Origin: Gonatopus flavifemur
Taxonomy: Eukaryota > Arthropoda > Insecta > Hymenoptera > Dryinidae
Assembly (NCBI GenBank): GCA_018340375.1
Contig: JAFFJZ010000007.1
Span: forward strand, 20,992,001-21,056,000
Reading direction: 5' to 3'
Length of the DNA stretch: 64,000 nt
Part shown: piece by piece, positions 1-10,470 of the stretch
How the letters are laid out: each line of letters starts with the position of its first letter
Position numbering within the stretch: position 1 is the first letter of the stretch
Program-made: the position numbers and the translations under genes
Notes under the pieces: model-generated
Database searches by the model: none
Told to the model about the DNA's origin: nothing
The model's input: the letters and a program-made list of their open reading frames with translations, nothing else

Positions 1-295
1 TATCTTTTTCATGGATCCCCATCACTACTGTTCAATAACCAATCAGTTTTCGGGTCTTCATAGGTACCATGTCTATCTTTGGTCCAGTTTTTGTTAGCTG
101 ATTTCAAGTGTGCATACTTTGAACAGTGAAATTGAATGTTTTTGAAGTTGGAATCGTTTATAGAAACGAAACCAAAATTCAAATTCACTAAATCTGATGA
201 ATCTTCGTTATTCGTCTTCTCTAATGAATTATTTGTAATTTTTTGCAACTGAAAACATTGGTCCAAGAATGTACGGCAAGATTTTGGGTCTTCAA

Positions 296-498
296 GGGGA
301 TACTAGCGCCGGGACTTTGGCCAAATCTTTCGTGTAAGATTTCTCCACAATACTTGAATATTTTCAAAATATCGCTCTACACAGCATTTCTTGAATGTCT
401 ATAGAAATACTGTATAGAGCGATATTTTGAAGATAGGAAAGTATTTTGGAGAAATCTTACACGAAAAATTTGGCTAATGTCCCGGCGCTAGTATCTCC
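296..498. mobile_element. TTAA-flanked (piggyBac-type) MITE nested in hAT MITE
   Basis: This is a near-perfect inverted repeat of about 95 bp per arm with ends GGGGATACTAGCGCCGGG and CCCGGCGCTAGTATCTCC. It is flanked by TCAA (292-295) and TTAA (499-502). The uninterrupted family-A copy at 5853-6071 reads TTTCAACGGTTGAG across this point, so the target was TCAA or TTAA. A 4-bp TTAA duplication is characteristic of piggyBac. The loop contains GAGCGATATTTT, which recurs as AAGCGATATTTT in the related element at 63348. It is too short to encode a transposase. Confidence 0.82.
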
Positions 499-530
499 TT
501 AACAGCTGAGTATTCCGGTACTTGATCACT

Positions 531-640
531 CCCAACGTGTATCCATTTTGGCCCCGCTTTGGTTCAGTATTGGCCCCATGTTGGCAGGATGGGGGCCCAT
601 CCTCGCCCAGTGTGGGCCCCATTGTACATATATGCTAGGA
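531..640. mobile_element. GGCC-rich insertion in hAT MITE
   Basis: Relative to the other family-A copies, about 110 bp is inserted between CTTGATCAC and TAATTTGTTTCG. It carries repeated TTGGCCCC and TGGGCCCC words and the palindrome AGGATGGGGGCCCATCCT. Boundaries are approximate and no clear duplication is seen. The GGCC-rich content resembles the interiors of elements near 47.7 and 58 kb. Confidence 0.4.
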
Positions 641-679
641 CTAATTTGTTTCGATAAGCGATTCAAACTTCAGCAACAT

Positions 680-1350
680 CAAATTAACATAGTATTGTTC
701 AATATACGTATAATCATTTCCTTCACGGCTCTTGAGTAATTTCATTGGACAAGAATTGGCTGAAAGCTAGAAAGACTGTTTACTTTTTCTACTAGGACTA
801 TCAAAGTCTTTCAGGAATTATTGTAATCATCATTCTGACAATATTGTTTCCTGTCTGAAAAACAATACATCAATAGTTAGGGTTCCATAACCACTATATT
901 ATGAAGATTTATTTGAATTATTCATCTGAATGCGTGTGACTATGCCTCTACCGATACTAAATCCATGACTAAATCCGGGCTTTAGTACGCTGCTAACAGA
1001 AATGATAATTTCTTTGGTGAATATTTACGTGGTTGCGATATCTATGCTCATATGGATTATAGGGACATTTTAAAGAACATTCCATATAGAGTATCAATCG
1101 ACTAAGCATTGAACATTTCCATGGACAAACGCATTCTTGGAGGGGAACTCGAAAGTTCGTAAAAGTTGGGGTGGCAAAATTATAGAAGTTGTGGAGATTT
1201 TTCTCAAATAATATACACATATATTTGTTGGAATAACTGAGGGCCAGGATATTATTTCTCCCTGGGCCGCAAAAATGTAAAAACGCCCCCGTTCATAGAT
1301 CCACATATACTCATGGCATTTCTAGTGGAAAGAATTCAAAAATTATCTAT
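680..1350. other. AT-rich spacer, nothing recognised
   Basis: Short open frames on the minus strand (for example 993-1220) overlap each other in different frames and have no domain. I see no inverted repeat, tandem repeat or promoter-like feature. Confidence 0.5.
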
Positions 1351-1937
1351 AATTCATTATGGTGTTCGTTGAAAATTCATTTTTTTCCGACGCCCCAAAA
1401 ACACTTTTTGTATGATGAAAAAATACGGAAGAAATTTGTTTTCTAACAAATATAACACATGCCTCAAGACAATCTAAGTTCATTTTTTGATAAAATCGTA
1501 GTTTTTCTTGGAGTATCTCTCAAAGTATACGGATTAACGATAAAATTGTCCGTATAATTCTATCTCTAATCCGTAAACTCTAAGAGATATTTAGAAAAAA
1601 ACTACGATTTTATCAAAAAATGAACTTACACGCAGAGAAAAATTGTTGCTGAAAAAGTCATATCAGCAAAGCAAATTTTCGAGGTTTACTGTTTCAGCAA
1701 CTTTTTTTCTCTGAGCGTAGATTGGTTTGAGGCACGTCCCTAACAGCATAATGTGTCTCTGGGACGTTTTCTGAACGTTCAGGAAACTTCCTCTACGTTC
1801 TATAAACCTTCCATAAACATTCCAGAGGTCTGGGGTGTTGCATTTGCTCAAAAAAAATTTCTCCCGTGTTTTTCCATCATAAAAAAGTTTTTTTGGGATG
1901 TCGGAAAAATTTTATTTTCAACGACCACCCTATAATT
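1351..1937. mobile_element. Long foldback element with nested MITE
   Basis: The left arm (1351-1545) and right arm (about 1565-1937) are diverged inverse copies. ATTATGGTGTTCGTTGAAAA pairs with TTTTCAACGACCACCCTATA. CCGACGCCCCAAAAACACTT, GATAAAATCGTAGTTTTTCT and TATCTCTCAAAGTATACGGA all have inverse partners. The right arm carries two segments absent from the left: the MITE at 1629-1717, and about 90 bp at 1736-1840 with internal inverse words (TCTGGGACGTTTTCTGAACG and CGTTCAGGAAAC). No coding capacity is visible. The superfamily is unclear. Confidence 0.75.
1629..1717. mobile_element. CACGGAGAAAA-family MITE nested in foldback arm
   Basis: The ends are CACGCAGAGAAAAATTGTTG and CAACTTTTTTTCTCTGAGCG, flanked by TA at 1627-1628 and 1718-1719. 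The opposite foldback arm reads CAATCTAAGTTC, whose inverse GAACTTAGATTG is the empty site, so the insertion is exactly TA-flanked. The interior holds TTGCTGAAA and TTTCAGCAA words. An 89-bp element with TA duplication fits a Tc1/mariner-mobilised MITE. Confidence 0.85.
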
Positions 1938-2519
1938 CTTGTATAATTGTATATAAACTATATTTTCGAATACGGTCGAGCCACTTGGATAAGAATTCCC
2001 AAAGATTTGATGATGAAATTTCATATTTACGATACAGTCATAGTTTGCTCGTGTTGCATGGAATTTCGAACATGAATGCTTCAAAATCGTTAAAGGAAAA
2101 AAAATTCTCAACCCTGATGAAACATGTTCGTAGAATTGGAAAATTGTTCATGCGACGTTGAAAACGTTTATTTGAAATATTGAAAACTAGCGGCAGCGTT
2201 ACATAATTTCCAACTTGCAAAAATGAATAAAAATTGTCAAAACTATATATACTTTATGTATAAATTATATATAATTTTGAAAAATTGTCAAAACTATTGA
2301 TTATCACGATTACGGAAGTCGGCTAGGTATCTCGTTCTTTCCTCGTTTGATCATTGTTTCAAATTGTGATGGAATTCGCACAGAAATACTCTATCCATTT
2401 CGAAGGCATACATATTAATGTTTCAATGGTACGTTTTGTATGAAGCTTCACGTTGTGTTGTTGAAACGTACCCTGAAAATGAAAATTCCGAATGAAATGT
2501 ACGAAATTAAACGAAGTCA
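1938..2519. other. AT-rich spacer with a short direct repeat
   Basis: AAAATTGTCAAAACTAT occurs at 2230-2246 and again at 2281-2297, about 50 bp apart and separated by an AT-rich palindromic stretch. This could be a small tandem duplication. Nothing else is recognised. Confidence 0.5.
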
Positions 2520-2960
2520 GTCGAACATGTCCGAGGCTCGCGTGCGCGAAGAGGTAAAAAAGGTGGGGTGAATTTACCCCCACTCGGCGTTTCCCCTTTG
2601 AAGATGCCCCCGCCATAAGCGCATTTCCCCGCCGTAACCGCTGTTTCTCTCTCCTCTATACTCGATATCAACGTACGTGCTCGTCGCTCGTCGCTCGTTC
2701 GTCTTTCTCTCTCGCTTCCTCGTTCCTCTCTCTTTCTCTCTCTCGTTTTATCCATGTCTCATTCCCTCTCATTCAGCTCTCGTTCTTAACGTCAAACCAC
2801 TTAGGGCCGCAGACCTCTGGCGAGCAGTAGTCGTCAGTCGATCTTTTCCCTAGCCAAGAGCGGGCACATTCCGGCGGCATTTTCCACCTGATCGAAGACG
2901 AGTGCGCGCGGTCGGCCGGGCGTATTCGAAGTAACACGCCATTTTGTATCCCATGCATCA
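2520..2960. promoter_or_regulatory. CpG-rich, GAGA-rich island; candidate promoter
   Basis: This tract is far richer in G+C and CpG than its surroundings (GCTCGCGTGCGCGAAGAG, GTCGGCCGGGCG). CT runs at 2644-2760 (CTCTCTCTTTCTCTCTCTCG) resemble GAGA-factor binding tracts. Downstream, at about 2833-2838, TCAGTC matches the insect initiator, which would give rightward transcription. No TATA box, downstream element or coding exon is clear. The promoter role is inferred from composition alone. Confidence 0.35.
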
Positions 2961-3442
2961 TCTCTACTCATATACAATAATAAAAACCACTACGTCATTT
3001 TAACATTGTTTGTGTTTAAAATACAAATACGTTTACTCGTACATTCATCAATTGAGGGAAAGAGGATAGAATAATGCAATTATAGTGCTCCAATAAGCTC
3101 CTGTGTTGTTTTTCTTTTCTTTTTCTTTTCCTTTTCTCGCTCTATATTTACGCATAACAAAATAATCACCCTGCGAAAGGCTCTTTAAACGATATAAACA
3201 CATGCATTCACGTATACGATTGTAAAACAAAAAACAACCGTGGGTCGTACAGTTTCTTCGAAGTGAGAATATGTGTGTACCGGTGATTTTTTTGTTGCCT
3301 CTTTGCTTCTAAACGACATATACAACGTATATATATATTAACTTTTCGAATTCGAAACGCCTCTCGAGATAATCAATTTGAGAAAAATCGAGAGAAAAGA
3401 AAGGGAGACAGTGAGGGTGAAGAGAGTAACATAAATAAATAA

Positions 3443-3478
<36 letters not shown>

Positions 3479-4250
3479 GTATGTGTATATATATGCATAT
3501 ATAATTTGTTTATAAGTGTGTGTCAGTGTGTGTTTTTGTGGCTCTGTGTTGTTTTTTATTTCCGTTGACCACGAACTATACACAACACGCGTGGTTTGGT
3601 TGGTGGTGTGTTCCGTAGAAATATAGTGGAGGGAGGAGAAGCAGGAGAAGGAGTACGTTCGGAACAGCGTGACCCCACCGTAACCCATGTGCTTTTCTTA
3701 TTCTTTATTTCGTTGGATGATGAGAATAAAGAATAATGACGACTCGACCGGAGATAATATAAAATAAATGAATTAGTGAGTAATAGTATTCTTTCAATTC
3801 AAATACCATGTGCCCTTTTTTTCCCACTTGCATCATATTTTTTCACGAGGAGTATCCGTCCTGTATGAATGGGTATGAGTGTGCGTCCGTGAGGAAAAAT
3901 TTTCCATTCGCCGCCTTTTTGGTTTTGTTTTTTTTTATAGATATCGCGTTGAAAATTATGATGTCCGTATATTATCGTTTTATATGTACATATATACAAA
4001 AATTCGTCAGAAAACTTTTTCGCTCGAAAAAAATATTTGCCTGGAATTGAAAGTATACCTCACACGTACGCACACCTACATCTCCATATACATACACACA
4101 TACATACATCTTATACGTATATACGTTTGTTTTTCTCGTCTCTATCTACCATATTGAGACCACTGCGTGTTGTTTTTTTACTCTTACTGGTCGCTATAGC
4201 TTCGTTTTTCTCTATCTCTCTCTTACCCGATTTACATGACAAATGAAGAG
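2961..4250. other. Low-complexity tract: AT, GT, CA and T-rich stretches
   Basis: It contains an (AT)n array, GT-rich words around 3481-3540 (ATGTGTATATATATGCATAT, GTGTGTGTCAGTG), and CA/TA-rich words at 4060-4130. The open frames here (for example 116 codons on the minus strand at 3338-3688) are rich in I, Y, T and S because of the repeats and are not credible proteins. The tract could be the untranslated downstream side of the island at 2520-2960, but this is not demonstrable. Confidence 0.45.
3431..3474. repeat. (AAAT)n-(AT)n microsatellite
   Basis: Four ATAA units pass directly into about 13 AT dinucleotides. Confidence 0.95.
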
Positions 4251-5390
4251 AAAAGTGCGAAATTTGATGATTCGAGTACGGGTTTGGAAAAAATTTGCTA
4301 TGTGGAAAGCCATGAGTACCGTAATCTAGAGTGCTCGTGTCTCTAGAACTTTCTAGGACTGTGTATTGAATTTTGTAGCGCGCGATGTTATAGTATAATT
4401 AGAAAATTCTATACCCTGTACCTATGATTTAGATACGATCGGCTTGGTATTTTTCCATTGCCTACCATCTCAAATCCTTACAACTTCATTTGCTATAATC
4501 AGTAAATTTCTCTTTACAATGTTCGGTGGATGATCGAAAAAAAAGAGCTTTTTGAAATGTACAACATCCTTTAGATTGTTGTGTGTGGAAATGAGTTTAC
4601 GTTGTATGTATTAATATGTGTAATAAAACCTTCGAGAATGTTCTTGAGGAACATTGGGGCTGTCACAATGGATACGAGAGGCCAAGAGGTTTTCAAAGCG
4701 TTTTCAATTCTATTCCGCCATTTTGAAAATGGAGAATGGATTTTTTGTTTAATCGGGGTCGCTTGAATCTCTATAATTCAATTCCTCTTTTTCATCGAGT
4801 GACGCCATGGAAAAATTTCAGACTATTCAGATGGATGCTCATGTTTTTAAGTGAAATATAATATTTGTATAGGGGTCATGCGGAAATACGATGTTGTTTA
4901 TCAATTTATACATTTTTCACTCATGTAGGGAGTTGCACATATTCGTGACCATGCGTATACGTGCACAAGCTTCAACCAGGCTATGTGATCGGTATATGCA
5001 CATTTTAGGCAAATTCTTGACTGCAATTGTTTATGAAAAATATTTGATAATGCAATCGAGTATTACATGGACAAAAAACTTGCGTAAAGTATTGCTCAAA
5101 TGCAACCTGAAATGTCATGATGCCAATAATTTCAATTATATTACTGTGAAAAGATTTTGAGAGTGTGGTTGATTTCACAATACAGATGGATAAAGTCGTG
5201 ATATACCGTGAAATATAGTAGTTTTTATGTTTTTTATTTGTATATATACTTGACGTTACTAATCTTGATTACGCAAAAACATTCAGAACCATAAATATAT
5301 GTAAAAAATTTCAAAAACGAAGAGGTTCGATAGGCCGATTTGTGTGACACTTTTTTTTTTACCCTTAGAGACAATTTCTGATCGATCCAA
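4251..5390. other. AT-rich spacer, nothing recognised
   Basis: No inverted termini, tandem arrays or coding-like frames stand out. Small frames at 4581-4766 and 4891-5160 lack recognisable content. Confidence 0.45.
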
Positions 5391-5768
5391 CACTAAGAAA
5401 AAGGTTTTCTTCTGACAAATCAACGCATTTGCTTGAACATCTCTGAGAGATATCGTCTCATACAAATAAGACTTATTCATTATCACCAAACACTGTGTTG
5501 AGTCAAGAAATTCATATTTATCAATTATAACCAAATCATCTATTTAATTCAAGCTGATCGAAATTGATTTGAATGAATATGACTTCTTCTCAAATTTAGA
5601 TTTATCGAATCATCATCGGTATGAAGTTGACTCAAAGAAATATGTGCTGTATTTATCAACTATGGGGTGAACTAAATATTAATAAATTTTTCTTTGGCCG
5701 TATCCAATTATACGATTTATTTACCATAAACAAATCTAATTTGAGTCAACGAATCTTTTTCCTCAGTG
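5391..5768. mobile_element. Possible CACTGAGAAAA-family element
   Basis: The left end CACTAAGAAAAAGG and right end CTTTTTCCTCAGTG are inverse matches to the family termini. TGAGTCAAGAAATTC and TTTGAGTCAACGAATC are weak internal partners. No TA duplication remains (flanks AA and CA), so the pairing of these two ends is tentative. Confidence 0.35.
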
Positions 5769-5852
5769 CAGCCTTGATGGCTACCACCTTAATCAGTTGG
5801 ATAAAATCAAAAGAATTACGTATAATTTATATATAAACTATATTTAATTTTG

Positions 5853-6071
5853 ATGTTCCTGAAGTTTGAATCGTTCATAAAACGAAACGAAAATTCAAAC
5901 TCACAAAATCTGATGAATCATTGGTGTTTTCGAATCAACTCTTTGCAACTGAAAATATCATTTGGAAGATAATATATGCAGTATACTGCCAGAATTGGGG
6001 TTTCAACGGTTGAGTATTTCGTTATTTGATTGCCAATTCTTTTCAATAACCGATTCAAACTTCAGCAACAT
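5853..6071. mobile_element. hAT-type MITE, family A copy 2 (intact)
   Basis: The ends are ATGTTCCTGAAGTTTGAATC and GATTCAAACTTCAGCAACAT, with a perfect 8-bp duplication TAATTTTG at 5845-5852 and 6072-6079. The 219-bp core (ACTCACAAAATCTGATGAAT, CTCTTTGCAACTGAAAA) matches the other copies. This is the best reference for the uninterrupted family. Confidence 0.9.
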
Positions 6072-6079
6072 TAATTTTG

Positions 6080-6425
6080 AAGATTTTTTCACTTGGATGG
6101 ATGTAAAAGAAGAAACGATAAAAAAATCAAATGGGTGAAGACTTTTTATTATTCTTTTACCATAAATAACTTACGTAAGTGCGTGTTATAGAATCGACAA
6201 ATGTTTTATAAATGCTTCACAAAGTGAGGCTTCACTACGGGAACAGACTACAAAAAGGTTTTATGTATATTTATACACATACCCGAACAGTATATAGATT
6301 CATATAAGCCTCCGTTCAAGCAAGAATCAACTGAATATTGTCCATAAGGGTCCAAAAAGTGGTTCTCATATGTTTGGTTCATTTTGGAAGGGGACCGAAA
6401 ACCCGCTTCATCGACCCTTCTCTTT
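6080..6425. other. Spacer, nothing recognised
   Basis: AT-rich sequence with no repeat structure or coding-like frame seen. Confidence 0.45.
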
Positions 6426-6745
6426 CACTGTTAGAAAAATCTGCCTGAAACTTCATAAGAATATTATGAAGTTTTTTACATAATCAATTCATTAAATTTC
6501 ATAATGAAATATCGAATTCAATAATATAATTCTTGATGTTAAGAATTTTTTTCTCAATGTTGATAATTTTGTTCTTAATTGTAATAATATATTTATGAAA
6601 TTTAATGAACAATTGTTACATTGCAGAAAGAAATTTTGAAATTTCATCATCAATATTAAATTTGAGAACTATTATTGAATTCAATATGAAAATATGGTAT
6701 TCCATAAAGAATTCCGTATTAAATTGAGGAATTTTTCCAACAGTG
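6426..6745. mobile_element. MITE with CACTGTTAGAAAAAT ends
   Basis: CACTGTTAGAAAAATC at the left and GAATTTTTCCAACAGTG at the right are inverse termini about 320 bp apart. The interior is extremely AT-rich with repeated inverse words such as ATTAAATTTCATAA and TTATGAAATTTAAT. Flanks are TTT on both sides. The duplication length cannot be settled. Confidence 0.6.
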
Positions 6746-7071
6746 TTTGAATGGACAAAACTCGGTTAGTAACCATCGTTCGAATTCAATCCATCCAGTG
6801 AATTTTGTTGAATTTCAAAGAAGATTATTTTTAATCTAAGGAAAAACTTGATCTAAAGACTGATTAATGATTTTCGAGAGGAAATCGTCGAAAAAAATTG
6901 AAGTTGGTATAAAAGTTGAAATAATTCTTTTGACAGACAACATTCATTTATTCTTTCGTTCTTTTAGCGCGAAAGTAACCCGGAGAATTGAAAAACTAAA
7001 ATGACTTTTCCAATCGAGGCTCATCAAAATAATGTTCATGTATTGTCTAGTTACATGGGAAATGTATAAGA

Positions 7072-7195
7072 TACCCGAGTGGAAAAATTTCCAAAATTAT
7101 ATATAATTTTTATATAATTCAATATAATTTATGTATAATTCAGATATAATTCGATATAAATTTTATAAAATTTTGAAAATTTTTCCACTCGGGTA
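7072..7195. mobile_element. MITE with TACCCGAGTGGAAAAATTT ends
   Basis: The palindromic termini are CCCGAGTGGAAAAATTTCC and the inverse ending TTTTTCCACTCGGG, bounded by TA on both sides. The core is made of TATATAAT and ATTCAATATAATTTA words. It belongs to the set sharing CCCNNGTGGAAA-like ends (8796, 33751, 37867, 40562, 47669, 57933). Confidence 0.8.
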
Positions 7196-7650
7196 TATAC
7201 AAACATATACAATTCATATATAAAACCTACATAATTCAGAATGATTTTTATCACGGATTTGATCTAAGAACATGGAAAAATATGGTTCGTTACTATGGTA
7301 CCTGCAACAAAATTGGTTGTCTATGCAAAAATATTCTCTCCAGCAATCAAAAAGGTCAATATTCTGTTAACAAATTTTTTTATGGGAAAAAAAATTTAGT
7401 TGTGTCAATCATTTTGCTCGCTCATTCAGCAATTTTCTTTTGTAAGCGCTATGGTAACAGACCAGTTATTGATGCTAGTAATCCTTTTTTCTCCGCGAAG
7501 GTATCGAATTGATTTAAAATTGACTCGTACTTATGTGAAAATGAGACATCTCGGTGTATCTTTGAATTGACAATTCTAAAAAATCCCAATAATTTATCTG
7601 AACTTGAATTGCCATGTTTTGATAAAATCATATGTTTCCATGTTGCAGAA
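7196..7650. other. Spacer, nothing recognised
   Basis: Overlapping short frames on both strands at 7282-7631 have no domain. No repeats seen. Confidence 0.45.
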
Positions 7651-7689
7651 ATGTTCTTGAAGTTTGAATCGTTTATAGAAACGAAATGA

Positions 7690-7850
7690 AGGTGAAATTA
7701 GCCGCCAAAAGCTGGCAGCCAATGGATGTAACGCTTGATAGAATCGTTCTGAAGTAACCAAATTGCTTAGTTGAAAACCACTCAATCAATCTTTGATATG
7801 AAAGATACTCGAATTAAGTTTAGTCAAAAGTTACAATAATCGGAAACGTA
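7690..7850. mobile_element. Truncated family-B element nested in hAT MITE
   Basis: The run from TTAGCCGCCAAAAGCTGGCA to AGTCAAAAGTTACAATAATC is colinear with the fuller copy at 29703-29890 (GATGTAACGCTTGATAGAAT, ACCACTCAATCAATC, GAAAGATACTCGAATTAAGT). The right terminal inverted repeat seen in the other copy is missing here. Boundaries are approximate. Confidence 0.7.
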
Positions 7851-7996
7851 ACGAAACGAAAATGGAAATTCAAAAAATCTGATTTATCATCGAGATTTAC
7901 CTTCTCAAATGAACTCCTTGGAACTGGAAAAATCGTTGAAAAAATGTACTTTAAGATTTTGATCTCTCAACAATCAAGTATTCCGTTATTCAATTA

Positions 7997-8257
7997 CACT
8001 GAGAAAAGGATTTAGTTATAGTTCCCAGCATTTGGTAATAGTTACCAAATCTCATAGTTGAATATGGCGAAATAAATATTTAGTTATAATTACCGACATA
8101 CAGATTTACAACTAATGCCTTTGGTTATAGTTACCAAACTTGAGTTATTATTACCAAATCCTGGTAATAGTTACCAAATCTTGGTAATAATGAACCAATC
8201 ACATATTTGAGGCAACCAAATCAATTTGGTAACTATAACTAGGTTCTTTTCTCAGTG
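7997..8257. mobile_element. CACTGAGAAAA-family MITE with about 20-bp GGTAATAGTTACCAAAT units
   Basis: The ends are CACTGAGAAAAGG and CTTTTCTCAGTG with TA duplications at 7995-7996 and 8258-8259. The interior has successive units such as GGTTATAGTTACCAAACTTG, GGTAATAGTTACCAAATCTT and GGTAATAATGAACCAATCAC at about 19-21-bp spacing. It splits the hAT copy, whose other members read straight through (TTGATTGCCAATTC). Confidence 0.9.
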
Positions 8258-8299
8258 TACCAATTCGTTTCAATGGACGATTGAAACTTCAGCAACATT

Positions 8300-8795
8300 T
8301 GCATAATTCTCAGTCCTCTATTATTGTTCAGTCGATCGATCTTCTGGCAAGTATGAGAACAATATTCACAACACTCTCTTTGCACATTTGAATGAAAGTT
8401 TATTGCACTCCAATGAAGATATAAACATTCAGTTGAACGGCATTATTATTCTCTTGAACTCATTGAAATATTCATTGAAGTGCTCAGAAATATAAATAAT
8501 TGATTCTGATCAATATTTATTTCACGAATTGCAATATTCTCTTGAGGATTCTTCATTTTTTTTGTCTTTCGAAAAATTAGTATGACTATACAAGGAGTGT
8601 GTAGGAAAATTCATTCTAATGAATATTTCATGCTGAGGTGTAAAGTCATATGACATTAGTGCAAACGCTAACAATGAGATTCTGTAATCTTAGTTCAAAA
8701 ATGGATTCAAAATTTGAACGAAAAAAATTTGCTTAGTTCCTTCGGATGCTATTTATTCGATTGTAATTAGACCGATCATGAACAGTCGAATCTAA
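8300..8795. other. AT-rich spacer, nothing recognised
   Basis: No repeat termini or coding-like frame seen. Confidence 0.45.
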
Positions 8796-8904
8796 CTCGG
8801 GTGGAAAAATGTCCAAAATTCATATACAATTTATATATAATTCAATACAGTTTATATATAATGATATAAAAATTATATTTAATGTTGAAAATGTTTCCAC
8901 TGGA
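8796..8904. mobile_element. Degraded CCCGAGTGGAAAA-set MITE
   Basis: CTCGGGTGGAAAAATG on the left and CATTTTCAAC-type sequence ending GTTTCCACTGGATTC on the right are inverse. The core of TATATAATTCAATACAG resembles the element at 7072-7195. No clear duplication remains. Confidence 0.6.
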
Positions 8905-9064
8905 TTCACATAAATTCACATGAAAATATGTTATTACGCTTCATTCCGTCCATTCTGTCGACAATTATTTTCTCTCGTCTCAATGTTTAAAAAATGATTG
9001 TCAATTCATTAGTTTTGATTCAGTAAATTTGCTGAAATTCAGTAGTTTCATGATGACGGATTGA

Positions 9065-9155
9065 GGGGATACCGTGCTGGGGTACCGAAATGCTTTACTA
9101 TTTTTTAGAAATTTTACTCGAATGATTTGGCTACAGCCCCGGCGCCAGCATCCCC
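9065..9155. mobile_element. Short TTAA-type MITE
   Basis: The ends GGGGATACCGTGCTGGGG and CCCCGGCGCCAGCATCCCC match the termini of the element at 296-498. Flanks TTGA and TCGA are one-base variants of TTAA. At 91 bp it is an internally deleted relative. Confidence 0.65.
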
Positions 9156-9170
9156 TCGAGAGGAGGAGGA

Positions 9171-9183
9171 GGGGGGGGGGGGG
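9171..9183 (+). repeat. Poly-G run
   Basis: Thirteen consecutive G follow a GAGGAGGAGGA stretch directly outside the MITE at 9065-9155. Such a run is rare in this AT-rich sequence. Confidence 0.95.
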
Positions 9184-9349
9184 TAGATCCTCAATCAGAA
9201 GACCTCGAAAGAGCGGTTTTTGAGATTTTTTCCAAGGTACAAAAAGAATAATTGAATGAAACAAACTTTCTGGCATATTTTCCTGTATGTATCAAATTAA
9301 TAAAACAAAAAGCTTCTTCCAATGTGAAATAATTAGATATACAAGAGTT

Positions 9350-9622
9350 ATATCCACATTTATAGAGCGCTTTGCAAATGAAGTGTCCTATAGATGTGCA
9401 AGATAGAGGTCGTATTCCCTATTCAAAACAGTGAAACCAAAAACACTTCAATTGTCATGCATTATTCAACGTGGACTAACAAAATCCGAAGTCATCGTAA
9501 TATTCAGAATTTACTCGAGGGTTAAAAAAAACCTGCTTTTAGGAGAAGAAAAATTACTTAACTTTGCTAATAAAAATTGTTTATAGTCCATATAGGAGAG
9601 GATAGAACACATGAAACTCTTA
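9350..9622. repeat. Diverged dispersed repeat L, copy 1
   Basis: The segment is colinear with 61197-61496: CAAGATAGAGGTCGTATTCC and CAAGATAGAGGTAGTATTTC, AGAATTTACTCGAGGGTTAA and AAAATTTACTCGAGGTTTGA, GTCCATATAGGA and GTTCACATAGGA. There are no terminal inverted repeats and no shared open frame. It could be the tail of an old retroelement or a duplicated unique sequence. Confidence 0.65.
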
Positions 9623-9715
9623 TCAAGGATTTGAGCATCTGGAACGTTTAGTTGAATGCTACTCAATCGATTTGGAATCGTCCATATATTAAGTCACACT
9701 TCTTTCCCGTCTTGT

Positions 9716-9843
9716 CAGGGTTGGAAAAAAAGCAGAGAAACGTTTTTTTTGGTTTAAAACAAAAACATGTTTTTCTTGTTTCAAACACGGTGTTTTTATT
9801 GGAAACATATTTAAAACAACATGTTTTAAACAAACCAACCCTG
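9716..9843. mobile_element. hAT-type MITE with CAGGGTTGG ends
   Basis: The inverse ends CAGGGTTGG and CCAACCCTG are flanked by CGTCTTGT (9708-9715) and CGCCTTGC (9844-9851), 6 of 8 matching. The interior repeats AAACATGTTTT and TTTAAAACA words. Outside it, ATCGTCCATATATTA (about 9677) and TAATATATGGACGGTTC (about 9917) form a further inverse pair, so it may sit in an older palindromic element spanning about 9670-9940. Confidence 0.7.
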
Positions 9844-10307
9844 CGCCTTGCCTTGTCGTATCAACTTCAGACGTGATGAGTGAGATAGAGAAGGGAATAG
9901 TAAATCATTTGACGTAATATATGGACGGTTCCTTTCTGGTGTGAAAAGAGCTTCAAAAGCTAAAATTAAAACAATCACCTGCTAGTTTCAGTTTCATAAG
10001 TTTCAAAATTTTTCAAAAATTTCAGCATAATCAATTTTTTAAATTACAGCACATGGAAAATAAGGTTCTTTCTTGATTGGTGGGATTCGATGTGACAATT
10101 TTGTTTCAAAAAATAGGTTTGACAATAACCTAGGGGCGAATGAAATTTGTCTCTCGTATATGCTCTTTTGGTTACAAAAGTCCATTGAACCACGGTAATT
10201 GATCAAATCTAATACAAACTTGACAACGTTAAATGACCATTCACGAGGTAAAATGGATTATAGAAATCTCATCATACAAATTTTGTTTCAATCTTTAATA
10301 TCCATTG

Positions 10308-10470
10308 ATTGAGGAGTATTAAACCAGAGTATAGTAAGTAATAGAATATATATTCGCAGTTATTAAAGCCTAGTAACTGCATATTAACGGGTATACTCTA
10401 GATACTTGTCTGTATATTTAATAAAAAGATGGTACCCAGTACTAGATTCCTTATACTCATTAGTATCCAT
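10308..10470. repeat. Diverged dispersed repeat M, copy 1
   Basis: GAGGAGTATTAAACCAGAGT aligns with AAGGAATATCAAACCAGATT at 18512, and later words (AGATACTTG with AGATGTTTG, ACCCAGTACTAGAT with ACTCAGTATCAGAT) keep the same order. No inverted ends were found. Confidence 0.5.

Larger units (their letters stand above)
136..679. mobile_element. hAT-type MITE, family A copy 1 (interrupted)
   Basis: The ends are ATGTTTTTGAAGTTGGAATC on the left and the inverse (TTCAAACTTCAGCAACAT) on the right. Flanking octamers GAAATTGA and CAAATTAA match at 6 of 8 bases, an eroded 8-bp duplication as expected for hAT elements. Four other copies (5853, 7651, 27263, 35939) share the ends and core. The body is split by a TTAA-flanked MITE at 296-498 and by a GGCC-rich insertion near 531-640. 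There is no transposase frame. Family assignment rests on termini and duplication length only. Confidence 0.8.
7651..8299. mobile_element. hAT-type MITE, family A copy 3 (two insertions)
   Basis: The left end ATGTTCTTGAAGTTTGAATC and right end AAACTTCAGCAACAT are flanked by TTGCAGAA (7643-7650) and TTGCATAA (8300-8307), 7 of 8 matching. Against the intact copy it holds a family-B fragment near 7690-7850 and a TA-flanked MITE at 7997-8257. Confidence 0.85.
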
